The position numbers were made by a program, and so were the translations under genes. 64,000 bases of DNA, taken from NCBI GenBank assembly GCA_033807695.1, contig CM066303.1, positions 682,001 through 746,000 on the forward strand, written 5' to 3'. The notes under the pieces were generated by a model that did no database searches, was not told the origin of the DNA, and saw nothing but the letters and a program-made list of their open reading frames with translations. How positions within the stretch are numbered: the stretch's first letter is position 1; each line of letters starts with the position of its first letter. Origin of the DNA: Daedaleopsis sinensis (lineage: Eukaryota > Basidiomycota > Agaricomycetes > Polyporales > Polyporaceae). Below are positions 34,440-46,287 of this stretch, piece after piece.

Positions 34440-34607
34440 AAAATGTCGGAAAACCCCGGTGAACCCTATGAGATAGAAGAAACATTATAGCCCTTTTAAG
34501 GCCCTTATAGAAATTCTTGTAGGTCACAAGAATGCCCTACAAGCCCTTATAAGGGCCATAATGTTTCTTGTTTCCTAACAAGTGTCACCGGAGTTTTCCG
34601 ACATTTT
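34440..34607. mobile_element. MITE (168 bp) with terminal inverted repeats
   Basis: The left end AAAATGTCGGAAAAC-CCGGTGA and right end TCACCGG-GTTTTCCGACATTTT are inverted repeats of about 23 bp with one mismatch. Inner arms also pair (AAGAAACATTAT-GCCCTT on both sides), so the whole element can fold into a hairpin. No coding capacity. A clear target duplication was not found; a TA-type duplication is possible on the left flank only. Confidence 0.8.
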
Positions 34608-35179
34608 TTCACGGGTCGGAGATTTGATAGTGCTCAATAAGGTGCCTGGATATGCCACTGAGTACGTACCACACTCTCCTGAAGGATAAGGTCCTACTTT
34701 GGTGCGACCTTGTTCATCGATGATTTACAAAATTAACAAGGATATCCGGGTTGTCGCTGGCAACGGAACTCCGAGCCTTACTAGCGAGTGCCCGTGAGAT
34801 ACTTGGCGCAGTGGCGAATGTTAGGAGCAGGTGATATCCGCGTGCACTTTTAGAATATGCAGAGGAGCGAATGCATGCGAGAAGGAGATCTTAGTTCAAA
34901 AGTTGATAGTGGCTGTGGCTGTGCATTGCCAGCAGAGCTTCCTCTGAGTTAGGGTTAGGTCTCGGTTCCTCCCTAACTACCACGACAACTTGACTCGCTT
35001 CCCAAAACAGACATTGCAGAAGACTACAATGAATCGCAACCTCTGATTTATTTACTTCATAGCTGAGACACTGCGAAGTCGGAGGAATTCTGCGGCAAGC
35101 TAAGCTCATTGACTCGCAGGAGAGTTTATTAACATTTTTGAATAGTTTCACAGTGATCCCGTCGAGGCTCCAAGTCACT

Positions 35180-36271
35180 ATGCATGAAGTGACGCACCCT
35201 CGCAAGCGCAGAAGAGCAGCCAGCGATCCGCACTGGAACGGTCGCCCTAATGTGTCACTTGCGCCCATCCCAGAACTGATCCTTCCTCCGCCACATCTCG
35301 ACCGCGACTCGGAATTCTGGTTTGAAGACGGAAGCATTGTTCTCATCTCACACAACGTCGGGTTTCGTGTCTACAAGAGACTCCTTTCTGAGCACTCTCC
35401 CTTCTTTCGCGACCTCTTCCAGATTCCTCAGCCACCAGGGGCACCCAAAGTCGACGGCTGCCCATTTGTCCTTCTCCCCGATCTCCCCTGGCAACTGCGT
35501 CATCTCCTCCGCGCCCTGTTTCCGACCAAAGGCAACCTCACGTATGTCCTCGCTTTACATCATACGCCGCAATTATTGAGCATTTCGAGCAGCTTTGGAC
35601 GACGGCAAGACACGCTTGACATGGACGCCGTCAGCGCCGTGATTCTCCTCGCTCACAAGTACCAAATCGACCAGCTCCTCGCCCAATCCCTCTCGCACCT
35701 CCTCGAATACTACACCGACGACTTCGACGAGTGGATCAAGCCCGCGCGCAACACTTGCCTCCGGCCCACCCACATCGACGCCATCTCCGCAATCAACCTC
35801 GCCGACCTCACCAACACGCCGTCGATCCTCCCGCTCGCCTGCCTCGATGCCTCCATGGCCGGCTCGCTCGTCCTCCGCGGCTGCATCCGCGGCGGCTGTG
35901 TCGCCGAGGGACTCGCATTCCCGAACCTACAGTGCGTCATCGACGGCCGCGCCGCCGTCCTCGAGCACTGCAGCCGGGCCCTAGCTCGCATCTTCGCGCC
36001 AGAGACGGCCGTGACGTGCACGGACAGCCGGCGGTGCGCACGCTCGTTCGCGCACAAGGCGCGGGCGCTCGAGGACATGCTCGAGATCCTTTACCAGGAG
36101 GGCATGGCGCGCCCATGGGCGGACGAGTTCCGGAACGACCTCGGCTCTGGCTGGCTCATATGCGAGGAGTGCCGCACGATGGTCAAGCGCAGGGATCTGG
36201 AGGAGCGCCGGAAGTTCTGGGACTCGCTCCCGGAGCTGTTCAAGCTGCAGATCGAAGGGTGGGGGAAGTAA
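35180..36271 (+). CDS. BTB/POZ protein, family member
   Basis: The frame is open from end to end, but a 51-nt intron with good GTATGT and GCAG sites fits at 35542-35592 at the family's conserved junction. Because 51 is a multiple of three, retention would not break the frame. Leader MHEVTHPRKRRRAA is strongly basic. BTB half: FWFEDGSIVLISHNVGFRV, HSPFFRDLFQIPQP. C-terminal half: VILLAHKYQID, AINLADLTNTPSILPLACL, Cys pair TCTDSRRC, CEECRTMV and LPELFKLQIEGWG. The typical PREDG block is altered. An 85-bp dead copy of its 5' end lies at 17000. Confidence 0.86.
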   Translation: MHEVTHPRKRRRAASDPHWNGRPNVSLAPIPELILPPPHLDRDSEFWFEDGSIVLISHNVGFRVYKRLLSEHSPFFRDLFQIPQPPGAPKVDGCPFVLLPDLPWQLRHLLRALFPTKGNLTYVLALHHTPQLLSISSSFGRRQDTLDMDAVSAVILLAHKYQIDQLLAQSLSHLLEYYTDDFDEWIKPARNTCLRPTHIDAISAINLADLTNTPSILPLACLDASMAGSLVLRGCIRGGCVAEGLAFPNLQCVIDGRAAVLEHCSRALARIFAPETAVTCTDSRRCARSFAHKARALEDMLEILYQEGMARPWADEFRNDLGSGWLICEECRTMVKRRDLEERRKFWDSLPELFKLQIEGWGK

Positions 36272-36622
36272 AACAGCGAAAGAAATGTTATCCAGCCATC
36301 ATCAGGTGTACGAACATACTGCTTGACTATCAAAGTCACTGACAACACAGATTGGTCTGCCCTTTCACCGAAATGCGAACCATTCTTAAGCTCACTACAT
36401 TCAAGATGCTAGGTTGTATGAACGGCGTACATTGGCCGGGGGCTTGAAGGTGCTAAGATATACCGCTCGAATCCTTGATGGAATGGCAGCGCGCAACGCT
36501 TGCCTTCAGCTTGAGCTCCGAAAGATAGGGCGATATCACATTTCTTCCTGTTAGTACTCGGGTCTTATTACATGTCATCTGATTCTATACCGTACGCTTA
36601 TCATTGTTATCACCGTGCGTTC
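36272..36622. other. Short convergent intergenic region
   Basis: About 350 bases between the 3' ends of the BTB gene and the MFS gene. No gene or repeat seen. Confidence 0.45.
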
Positions 36623-38640
36623 TCAAGCCAGCTCCTTCTCCCGGAATCCTTCCGCTTTCTCCGTCGTCCCGGATTCCGTATCGCACGACCCCGCCGGACT
36701 CAGAGCCCGCTTGTCGAGCGCATACGTCGTATCCGTGAGCTCCGGCATGGCCACCTCGCGCATCAACGCGACAGACAGCAGCCCGACCGCGCTCACGACG
36801 ATCATCGTCCTCCATACGACCGCGAGGCTGTCCGCGAACGCCTCCCGCACCTGCGACTGCAGCGGCTCCGGGAGCGTCTTAATGAGTGGGATCGCCGCGT
36901 AGGCCACTTGCGCCTCCGTGGGGAACAGCGCGTGGAACTCGGCGGGCAGACGGCTGTTAAGGCAGTTCTGGAGGATCGTGCTGCCGACGGGGACGCCCCA
37001 GCTTTGCGCAAACGAGCGCGAGAACGTGTACACCGCGAGCGCCGCCGCGTTGCGCGACACGGGCAGCGGTGCGAGCACGGGGAAGACCGTTGAAGTGAAC
37101 TGCGAGCGACGTCAGAACTGTCGAGTGGGGTTCGTATGGGGGAGCACACGTACCAGGATCCCGGTACCGATGGAGACGAGGATCTGGTATCCGGCCCACT
37201 GGGCAGCAGAGCTGCTGGGGCGGAGTGTCGAGAGGAAGCCGAAGCCGATGAGGTACATCATCCACCCAAGCGCATTCGCCCAGCGGTATCTTTTCGTACG
37301 TTGTACGAGTGCTCCAGCGGCGAACGCGAATGGGGCTATGACTAGCGGGGTAGGGAGCAGCTGCACGCTGGATAACAGCGGCGCTGAGAGCAGGCAGGCC
37401 TGCAGATAGACAGGCAAGTAGTCTATGGTACGATCAGCGAATCGTTTGAATGTTCGTGCTCGGTGTACGACTTACAGAAGACGACAGAGCTCGTAATGCC
37501 ATGGAAGAATGTTCCTAGGTACCTAGAGGTATGGAAGGGTGAGCAGCTAGCATGATACGTGCACTGTAGAACTCACGCTCCAACAGTGGTCCGGTTGCTG
37601 ACCACCTCCCAGGGAACGCTTGGTTCCTTGGCGATGAGCCACTCATACACGAAGAACGCTACGATGAGGACCAAGCCGATAATCATGGTCGCTGCGACGT
37701 GTGCATCTGACCATGCATACCGCACGCCTCCCCAGGCTAGTCCGACAATAGCAAGGATCGTGCCAGTGATGATGATGCAGTTCCCACTAGGTCCAAGGTG
37801 AGCAGAATACTAGTCACGCGAGCAGTGGAACGTACAGTCCATCGAGCCGAAGGAGTTTCTCTTTAATGGAGCCTGGTGGCGTCCGGACATGGAGGAAGCG
37901 CAGCACAAGGACGAACGCCACACAGGTGAGAGGCAGGTTCATGTCTACAGATAAGATTCAGCTGATGCGATCAGAGCGCAGAAGCACAAACGACTTACAG
38001 AATATCCACCGCCACGCTGAAGCTTGAGCTAGAGCACCTCCCTGACGAATATAGCCCAATTGAGTGGAAGAACCGCATGGACCAACAAGGAGACTCACAA
38101 GAGGCGGGCCGACTCCGCAGGCAACAGCCCACACGCCGGCAAATATGCCCATGTACATTCCTCGCTCCGATAGCGGGACGAGGTCCGAGACGATGATCTC
38201 CGAGAGAGTCGTGATCGCCCCGCTGCCCATCCCCTGTACAGCTGACGAACCAGACCCGAGTTGAGCATGAGCAGGACTCCTAGACGAGCGCAGTACTCAC
38301 CTCGTGCAGCGATGAGCATGTTCATGTTCTGAGCGGAACCGCAGAGCGCACTTCCGATGAAGAACAGTGCGACAGCCGCGAGCATGCACGGCCGGCGGCC
38401 GAAGGCATCTGCGAGTCGGCCAGAAAGCGGGAGGATGGCGGTGCTTGCGATCCCAGACGCGGCGCTGACCCAGACGAATTTGTCCCCGCCCTTGAGTTCG
38501 TTAGTGATTGTCGGAAGCGCGGTAGAGAGGGCGGTCACGTCGAGGGCGCTGACGAACGTCACGACGATGAGAGCGAGGAAGGAAAGCCAGAAGGCTGAGC
38601 CCTTCCGTGTACCAGTCGGGAGTTCTGTCAATGAGTCCAT
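36623..38640 (-). CDS. MFS transporter, multidrug/DHA2-like (14-TM)
   Basis: About seven exons. The start MDSLTELPTGTRKGSAFW leads to TM1 (FLALIVVTFVSALDVTAL), then LPTITNELKGG, FVWVSAASG, and motif A-like GRLADAFGRRPCML. Motif C-like GSGAITTLSEIIVSD and GVWAVACGVGPPL follow. The later half shows YYLPVYLQA, LLPTPLVIAPFAFAAG, a cytoplasmic RTKRYRW loop and a final helix at MIVVSAVGLLSVALM, ending in a charged tail. The drug:H+ antiporter type fits best; substrate unknown. It looks intact across all visible exons. A related 3' end is found as a relic at 32671. Confidence 0.86.
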
Positions 38641-40046
38641 GGCGATCAGTGGAAGGGAAGAGAGATTGTCGCGGGCTTTTTGAAGGACGTCCGTGAGGTT
38701 TTGAGAGGGTCGAGGAGGGCTGACATTTGTCAGCCGCCGCAGTCCGGGTCAAAATAATGCACTTCTTCGCCAGCCTCTTTGTATGTTATGGAGCGTAGGA
38801 TGCATGTTCGCATTCGGAATCTGAGCCAAATATGGGCTCGGTGAATAGAGATGACCTTGATTTATCCCGATTCCTCACCTCATCTACATGCAGGTGGAGC
38901 TCGGTCTAATGGGCGGGCATTGAAACCGAACGGTTAAGCGACACATCGAAGACAAAGGTAGTAATATTGGAAGCTCACCAGTTATGCAGCTCCAATTCCA
39001 TTGGGGTGGAAGATAGCTACATTCCTCTTCCAAGACATCAGGTGTTCTAGGCAAATGATGAGTCGACAATGGTATTCTCAGGGTATCCTGGATCACGGTG
39101 AGAGGCTTGGAATAGAGTATCGGTAGGTATATAGACCCACATCTTGCGCTGAAGATGTGGCTAGTCTTGTACCGTAATAAAACTGCAGCAAGCCAGTTCG
39201 GACTTGTCTTGCGATATCACGCTAACAACGTTAGTAAGGCGGCGCCGGCTTCCAATACCTCTCACGAGAGGCAGACACAGTCGCACGATTGATGCAATAG
39301 CTTCGTGCGTTCAGCCACGATAACATACTCATGTTGGATCAATGTATCGTAGTTGTGAAAATACGAGATTCCAGAGCGGAGTTACCTTGAAGAGGCTGTC
39401 CGCGGCGGTCGCGCCTGGAGATTCGAATCCAGAAGGCCTGTCGAGCTGCGCGTTACTCGCCCAAAACGCGACACCTGTTTGAACGTTGCTCGAGCCAACC
39501 TGCCAATATAGCTCGCTCGCGTTGCAAATTGCGTTGTGCGGATTATCTACTCGCGCACGCTATGGCCGAGTGATTCTGCAACGCGAACTCGAGAGTGCGC
39601 CTTCTTCACTTCCACAAATTGATGGCGTGCGGCTGACTTTCGATGCTGTGTGTTGCGCTTCGTAGTCTCGCTCGAGCGCGAGGTGGGATGAACTACTTAC
39701 CACCAGGGGGCTGGGGTGTTGGTGGATGAATTAAAAGACTTAGGCGAGAGGACGAAATGGCGGATGACAAGCTGTTACGCGCTCTGGTAGCTTTGCTCTT
39801 CCGTATTTGTCCTCGCGTGCTTAGTAAGCCCACGATTGGCCCTGTTTGGCCCGCATTTTCCCAATCCACACAGCTGAGCAAGCGCTGAAACTCGTCCTCC
39901 TCCTACCACCTCCTGCGCTTGTCTCTGATCTCAACCCTGGCTTCATCTTGAACGTTTAAACTTCGGCCTGCATGAAGAAATACATAGTCTGGCAATGTCG
40001 CAGCTTTTTTTGCAGCTGCGGTGTCGCGTTCGACTAACAATCGTCC
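38641..40046. other. Intergenic, no gene recognised
   Basis: About 1.4 kb. It contains the MFS promoter side and AT-richer sequence. The stretch 39890-39930 is pyrimidine-rich like the leaders of the BTB genes and would have served the decayed BTB copy that follows. Confidence 0.4.
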
Positions 40047-40600
40047 CCTACCTTGGACCCTAGTCTCTGGATACCCGACGAAATTATCATCCTCTGCGCC
40101 GATGACACCGACTTCACACTGCTCGAAGGCGATCTTGCCGAAAACTCTTATCTCTTTGCACAGATGCTCTCAATTTCTCAACCGGAGATGTCGTAATAGG
40201 AGCCCTTGAACGGCCTCAGGTCTAGACATCACGCCAGGTGAGTAAACAGTATGGAACCAACCGTGCTCGTGATACATACTCTGGTTCATTGATTGTATAG
40301 GGTAAGGGTTTCCCTCAACGACACTCCCTTTTTCGACATGCTATCCGCGTACGTGCGACTGGCGCACCAATACAAAATGGATGATATCCTTGGGCTATCC
40401 TTGAATGTGACGGCAATTCCCATCGACAGTGAAAAGAGCGCGAAAGTCGCCTCCCATCCTATCACGTAACGATAGACCGCAGAGCACTTCATCGGTTTCG
40501 TCAATCTCGCTCGTTTCACTAGACTCACCTACATCTTCCCAGCGGGCTGGTGTAAAGCAGCGCGCTGTGATGTACCGCACTATTGTCGTGCTCAGGCTGC
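40047..40600 (+). pseudogene. Heavily decayed BTB-family gene
   Basis: Three conserved blocks survive in order. First: LWIPDEIIILCADDTDFTLL with YLFAQMLSISQPE and a stop (TAA at 40194), equivalent to the FWFEDGSI...MLSLPQP segment. Second, near 40340-40395: MLSAYVRLAHQYKMDDIL, equivalent to AWIRLGHKYQI. Third, near 40488-40585: FIGFVNLARFTRLTYIFPAGW, equivalent to GVVNLARLT...LPAAL. Frames differ between blocks, the sequence between is lost, and no tail is found. An old pseudogene of the same family. Confidence 0.78.
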
Positions 40601-41473
40601 AGGGGGAGCTCTATTGTGGACGAGAGGAGGTAGAGCACTTCCTCCGAAAATATTCGGCTGGTTGTGAGGCAACCGCAGTCCATACCGCTCGGTGTTATCC
40701 CCATCCGTCGATTTCAATGCCAGCAATTTCTACGAGACGTTTCCATGGTTGTTCAAGCGCGTCGTTACATCGCATCCTGAGCACGTCAATACGCGATAGG
40801 CAGACTCTGTGGTCAATCGAATGTCCGCGAGCCAACCTTTTGACAACGATGGAGACCGATAGCTAAGTAAAGCTGCTTCTCTCCATTGGCGCACTCTCTG
40901 TTCATCGGGATTCTCAGACATATTTTATTTGCCGCATGTCGGCCCAGGTTGCGTTGTCCCCATGACCGCCACGCGCTGCAGATCAAGCTCCTCCTCCAGG
41001 TCTCTTGCCATTAGGGTACCCTGCGCGCGCTTCCAAGCGCCGTAATTAGTTCGGTTTCTCTCATATGGAGAGAGCTTCATAGAGAGCTGCGCCACTCTTC
41101 CCTGCTACCCACTTCCAATTTTCCCTCCCTGGCAGACCCATCACCTCCCATCACACGATACACAATCGCTGTGTATGGCGACAAGGTGACACAAAAATGT
41201 CAGCTCGAGCAGAAGGGTAAGGTGCGTCCCATCAATATTCGATCTCGACTGGTCCAGGCTGTCTTCAATAGTGACTCCTTTTGATCCCATGTGCAGCCGT
41301 TCTCTTCTTAGGCCGCAAGCTTCGCACCTCTCATCGATACTTCTATCGCATCGATTTGTCCACGGTCTCACTACCCACTACCGCAGCACCCGAATCGTGC
41401 TCATATATTACTCGCGAGTCGCAGGTCGTCCGTTCGGACACCCCCACACTCGTCCGCCATATCGTCGACGTAC

Positions 41474-42620
41474 ATGGAGGCACACTCTTCCGCGAACTCG
41501 CGCTCGTTGCCCCTCTATGACCTACCGTACACCATTATCGTCCGCGGCGAAGAGTTCCAGCTCAGCCGCAGCCAGCTTTCCTTCGACTCCCCGAACTACT
41601 TCACCAACTGCTTCTCGTCCGGATTCGCAGCCCCCGAGGAGCGCACCCTCTACCTGGACCGAAACCCCACCCTCTTCACGCTCATCGTCGAGTATCTGAG
41701 CGGCTACTCCATCCTCCCGCTCACGGCGGACATACTGCCCGCTGGGATGAGTGTCGCGGCTGCGATGCGGTGGCTCCGGCAGGACGCGGAGTTCTACTTA
41801 TTGCAGCGGCTGCTCAGCCTCATCGTCTGTCCTGCCCCGTCTGTTGAGCTCGGGTGGATCGGCCTCGCAAACAGAGTAGTCCGTTTAAACGACGTGCTGT
41901 GGTCGCACCTCCCGCATGGTGTAGTACGTGAACCGGATGGGAGCATCATGTCCGAAGACACTCGTCGTCCGGTTCTAGTCGACGCTCAGAACGTCCTGTT
42001 TAGGTGCGCCGCCTTCTCTAGTATTCATCAAATTTCACTAATGCGCATTCAGATTCGTCGTGACCCAGAACATCTACAAAGTCCACGATTCTGGCCACAT
42101 TCACTTCGAGCTTCTCTCCCCTGATACGTCCAACGCACAGTCGCCGATGCTCACCATTGCCGACCTCGAGCCCGATGGTGCAATTTCCATTGATGGAGTC
42201 TCGTACCTGCTTTCAGACATCCGCACTTGGGGAGTGTCAATTCGGACATGCCCATGGACGAAAATCTTGACTCTTTCGCTGCTCCACAAAACGCTTACCC
42301 AGCTGGGTGGCCCCGGGGGTCGTGACGAATTGCCGCACGTTCCCCCGAAGCCAGGCCCCTTCTACTATACGTTCTGGGCTGATGCGGTGACGGTTGCATT
42401 TCCGCCTAAAGCTGGTATGGGCACGGGTGCGGGAACCATGGGTACAAACAATAGTCCACTTGCCAAACTGTTACAGGCGCGGCTTCGCTCTAAACACATG
42501 ATACTACAGGAATTGGGGGGTGCGTCCAGTACAGGGACTCGCGAAGGACTCTTCACTACTCCAAGAGCCTTGAGCGACTTCCTCGATGGGCTGACTGTTA
42601 AGGTTCGCGAGGTTCCATAG
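41474..42620 (+). CDS. BTB/POZ protein of a second, T1-like type
   Basis: Exons 41474-42003 and 42053-42620. Near residue 13 the domain begins: LPYTIIVRGEEFQLSRSQL, FDSPNYFTNCFSSGF, LDRNPTLFTLIVEYLSGY, then ILPLTADILP. This spacing is that of BTB folds related to potassium-channel T1/KCTD proteins, which often self-assemble. The C-terminal two thirds hold no domain I can name; they include WIGLANRVVRLND and a Gly/Thr-rich stretch. It lacks the Cys-x2-Cys and GWG tail of the other BTB family here. A close copy with a stop codon follows at 42870. Confidence 0.82.
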
Positions 42621-42869
42621 GATTATCTGTGTATGATTCTTTTCAGGAGAGCACAAGCAACTATACTAACAAACTGTGTCTGGCCTGTACTACTTTACAC
42701 GTCTCTCCGCACTTCAGCTACATATATCGCGGTCAGCACTGCGATAGTATGATCAATCTCTTATCACGTCGTCTTCTAGATTGTCGCTGCAAGGAGCTTC
42801 TGGAAGATGCCGCCGTAGCAACTTTTGGATAGACGCACCTTTTTAACTCCCAACCTCATCGAATCTCGA

Positions 42870-43303
42870 TGGAGTCGATTCGGCCTCTCTCGCCCCCAAA
42901 TTCCCCGTCTTTGAACCCTAACGAACTGACATACACCGTCATTGTTCGTGGCGACGAATTTCGCCTCAGCGCTAGCTAGATCTCTTTTGACTCTCCCAAC
43001 TATTTCACGAGTTGCTTCTTGTCGGGGTTCTCAGAGGCGAAGGACCGCGTTCTGCGTCTTGACCGCAACCCAGCCCTCTTCGCGCTCATCGTCGAATATC
43101 TGAGCGGGTACCCCATTCTTCCTCTCCCCGCCGACTCGCTTCCTCCAGGAATGGACATGGCGATGGCGAATCGCTGCCTTTTGGCGGATGCGCAGTACTA
43201 CGACCTCAAGAGGCTGTGTCATCTGCTAATGCAGCCCGCACTTCCGACGCCGCGTACGGATGTGACGTGGTCGGGACTTGCAAACGAGGTCGTGAGTTCG
43301 TGA
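42870..43303 (+). pseudogene. T1-like BTB gene copy with in-frame stop
   Basis: From MESIRPLSPPNSPSL the frame gives LTYTVIVRGDEFRLSAS, then a TAG at 42977-42979 where the intact neighbour has CAG (Gln). The frame then continues as ISFDSPNYFTSCFLSGF and LDRNPALFALIVEYLSGYPILPL up to WSGLANEV, followed by a stop. The rest of the gene is absent. A one-base nonsense change plus 3' loss makes this a pseudogene born from tandem duplication of the gene just upstream. Confidence 0.85.
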
Positions 43304-43930
43304 GAAGTCCTTGCGTCGAGATTTCCGGAGGGAATTATTCGCAAAGAGGACTAGTCTCGTTCCCATCCGTGATATGTACTTAGAGACCAGCCTGTGCTAC
43401 GGGTGAAGAGGACACTGACTTGTTGCATATGTACCATTCTTTGTAACGGGCGAGAGAAAAAAAGGCAGGGAGACGTATGGAACGTGAGCTACATCACGAC
43501 GTCTTTAGACTCGGAGAGTACTGGCAGGCAGCCTGCACGACCGATAGATCGGATGTGAGTAATCTACGATCCCAGCATTCAAGGCGACGATTCAAAAATC
43601 GTCGTGCACGGTAGGCTGAGCCTGAGCGGTCAAGTTTTCAAGCACCCCCGTGCTTTTCCAAATTCTGTTCTGGAACTCAGAAGAATCCTGAGGGGGTTGA
43701 AGAGCGTAGCTTGCCGTCGGGTCGAACGCCGTGCTGATACTAATAGGGGTCTACGCGTTACGTCACGCGTATGTTCTGTCACATCGACGCTGATGAGAAT
43801 TTTGCTCTCCGTCGGCGCAACTCGCCAACACATCTACTTCTTCTGCTGCTCACTCGCCCTGATCTCGAGGTGCCTGCACCACGGCTACTGAGTGTCCCCT
43901 ACTCAGACTACTAGGCTGCCGCCGATCAAT
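43304..43930. other. Intergenic before the last BTB gene
   Basis: About 630 bases. No coding match to the second exon of the upstream T1-like BTB gene was found here, so that part is deleted. Promoter of the 43931 gene expected in the last 150 bases. Confidence 0.4.
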
Positions 43931-45076
43931 ATGTCGGCACGCGTGACCAGGAAGCGCGCTCGAACGGACGAGCAAGAGAACACGGTTGTGGACCAGGTTG
44001 CCGAACCAGAAAACTCGAACCCTGAACCTATGGTCGAAGACAATACCCTGTTCAAGCGAGACGAAGAGTTCTGGCTAGAGGATGGAACGGCCATTCTTGT
44101 CGCTAGGGACATCGAGTTTCGGGTTTACAGCGGGCTCCTTGCCTATCACTCCCCCGTTTTCAAAGAGGAGTTCTCAAAACCGCACCTGAAACGCTCCACA
44201 CTCGTTCCAGACGGGGGCTTCCTTCTATGTCCTGTCGTGCATCTCTCGGACACCCCTGAGGACTTGCGACATCTCTTACGCGCGTTCATGCCTCGCAAGG
44301 ACTCTAGGTGAGCAGCGCATAGCTATTAGAGCACAGCGGCTAGGATGTGACAATTGCGTTGGGGTGGTAGTTTGTACGACATGAAGCATCCTTCGTTCGC
44401 CAATCTTTCGGCCTCCATTCGTCTCGGGCAAAAGTACAAGATTACGCCGCTGTACGAGCAGTCCGTCCTGCATCTGAAATCCCTCTTTCCGCACGACTAC
44501 GATGCATGGACCAAATTCGAGTATTATCATCCTTCAAATTGGGATCCCAGCGAAGTCGTCGGGGTCGTCAACCTAGCACGGTCTGTTGGCGAGCTGTCCA
44601 TTCTTCCCGCCGCGTTCCTGGCCTGTATGATAACCGACGGCGAGACGGACGCCATCTTCCACGGGTTCACGCGCGAAGATGGCGAGCGAGAGAGTCTCAC
44701 ACCTGAGGATCTCGCAATCTGCGTCAGAGCGCAGACCGGTATCCGCCGGGCAAATGTCGCAAATCGTATGCAAGCTCTTCTAACCTACTCTCCTAGGTGC
44801 AGAGACCCGGGCCCGTGCAAATCAGTCTTGAAAAGATCGTTCACGGCCCTGCACATGCACCTCGACGACTTGATGGATCTAAATATGGATAGGCCGCTCT
44901 TCTCTTTTTTCAAGGACGACAAAGACAAAGAACTGTTGGTCTGCCGCGCATGCGATCAAGAGCTCAACGCAAGGTTGCGAGCAGGGTCTGAGAAGGTGTG
45001 GAAATCGTTGCCGGAGCTCCTAGGGATAGCCATTCCTGGCTGGGATGATGACCCTGTCGAAGGGAATGCTAGTTGA
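43931..45076 (+). CDS. BTB/POZ protein, family member
   Basis: Exons 43931-44307 and 44371-45076. The start MSARVTRKRARTDEQ matches the leader of family member 2 (MSGQPSKKRTRTDEE), which favours it over an in-frame ATG 39 bases upstream. BTB half: FWLEDGTAILVARDIEFRV, HSPVFKEEFSKPHLK, TPEDLRHLLRAFMP. Second exon: ASIRLGQKYKI, GVVNLARSVGELSILPAAF, FTREDGERESLTPEDLAIC, Cys pair RCRDPGPC, CRACDQEL and LPELLGIAIPGWDD (GWD in place of GWG). Intact. A small dead copy of its 3' end lies at 61187. Confidence 0.88.
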
Positions 45077-46287
45077 ACGGTGCGTGTCTCTGACCGATCC
45101 GATTTGTTTCGCGCCAGGAGCATTCTCAACCCGGGCGCATTTTCCGCCATGTTCAGGTTCTATCCGCTCGGTTATGTCTGTGTTCTCGTGGTAGGCGGCC
45201 AGCTCCATTGTTCTGTACATGCTCACATGTGCACTGTTCAATAGCTTCGAATACGTTACATGGCGCCAATCGGGACGACTACTGTGTCTCTTAATACGAT
45301 TGTAAGCGATGGGGAGACGGACGTACAAAACGTCGATGAGGATGGTCTCCCAATGATCAGTAGATGGTGAGTCGCTTCATAATGCCCCTCATCCAAAGTC
45401 AATGCCCGGACACCGTTCTGAACATCACCATAGCTTGGCGGTTCTGGAGTATGTCTTGAGCCTGGGCCATCCCGCTGACGCGACCGTGCCGTGTACCCAC
45501 GCCTGCTTTTGTCTCTACAATCCCATTCCCTTGATCATCCATGCATCTATCCCAATGGCTCTCGTGTACCTTAAGTACGTCCACGGGTTTGGCTTGCTCT
45601 TGTGAACATCGTCGCGACGTTCGATGTTCGCCGGCCGATCGACGCTGTCGGCCCTCCCGCCGTCTTTTTCAAGCTTCGAGCTTCAAGCTTCAAGCCCGGG
45701 CTCACTTCGTGAGCCTGCTCTGATTCGGTTCGCGTATGGAACGATATGTGGAGATGTGACGCCAAAGACCCCTCGCTGAAACGACATCAGATGTGTCTCC
45801 ACTCATCCGCAGCGGTTCCCTCGCAGAGTCGTCCCACACTCCGACTTCACAGAAGACCGCCGCCACATCGATATCAACTTGCAGCTTGGTTCCGTCCGTC
45901 CGTTGCGGATATGGTTCGATGTGCCGTCGTGCTACGTGTATCAAAATTCAAGATTCAAGATTCAATGCGGGTGCGACTCTGACTAGTGTCCATCGTGAGG
46001 AGTAACGAACGAGTCCGGCACGTCGACGGCCACACCAGTGGCAGCACAGACGGCATCCGAGTATGTAAGTATGCATGGTAGATAAGTATGGTTGGTGACG
46101 CGAGAGTACCTGGGGAAACGGGGAAGACGGGGATGCATGGCGATATACAGAGACCAGTGTGAGATGCTGCGCATTACATAGTACAACTTAGATCGGTCGT
46201 CGGCCATCGATTTATCGAGCAGGGCCAAATGCAAGAAGGGTGCGTGCGGCGGCGAGGAAGCCCAGACAGTACCAGCACCAGCTAGTA
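45077..46287. other. Intergenic, no gene supported
   Basis: About 1.2 kb with short direct repeats such as CGAGCTTCAAGCTTCAAGC (about 45676) and TCAAGATTCAAGATTCAA (about 45947). Short open frames near 45400-45600 and 45840-45980 carry no recognisable motif. Confidence 0.4.

Noticed and set aside
39400..39470. GATTCGAATCC, resembling a tRNA T-arm
   Set aside because: No matching acceptor stem, D-arm or anticodon arm could be drawn around it on either strand.
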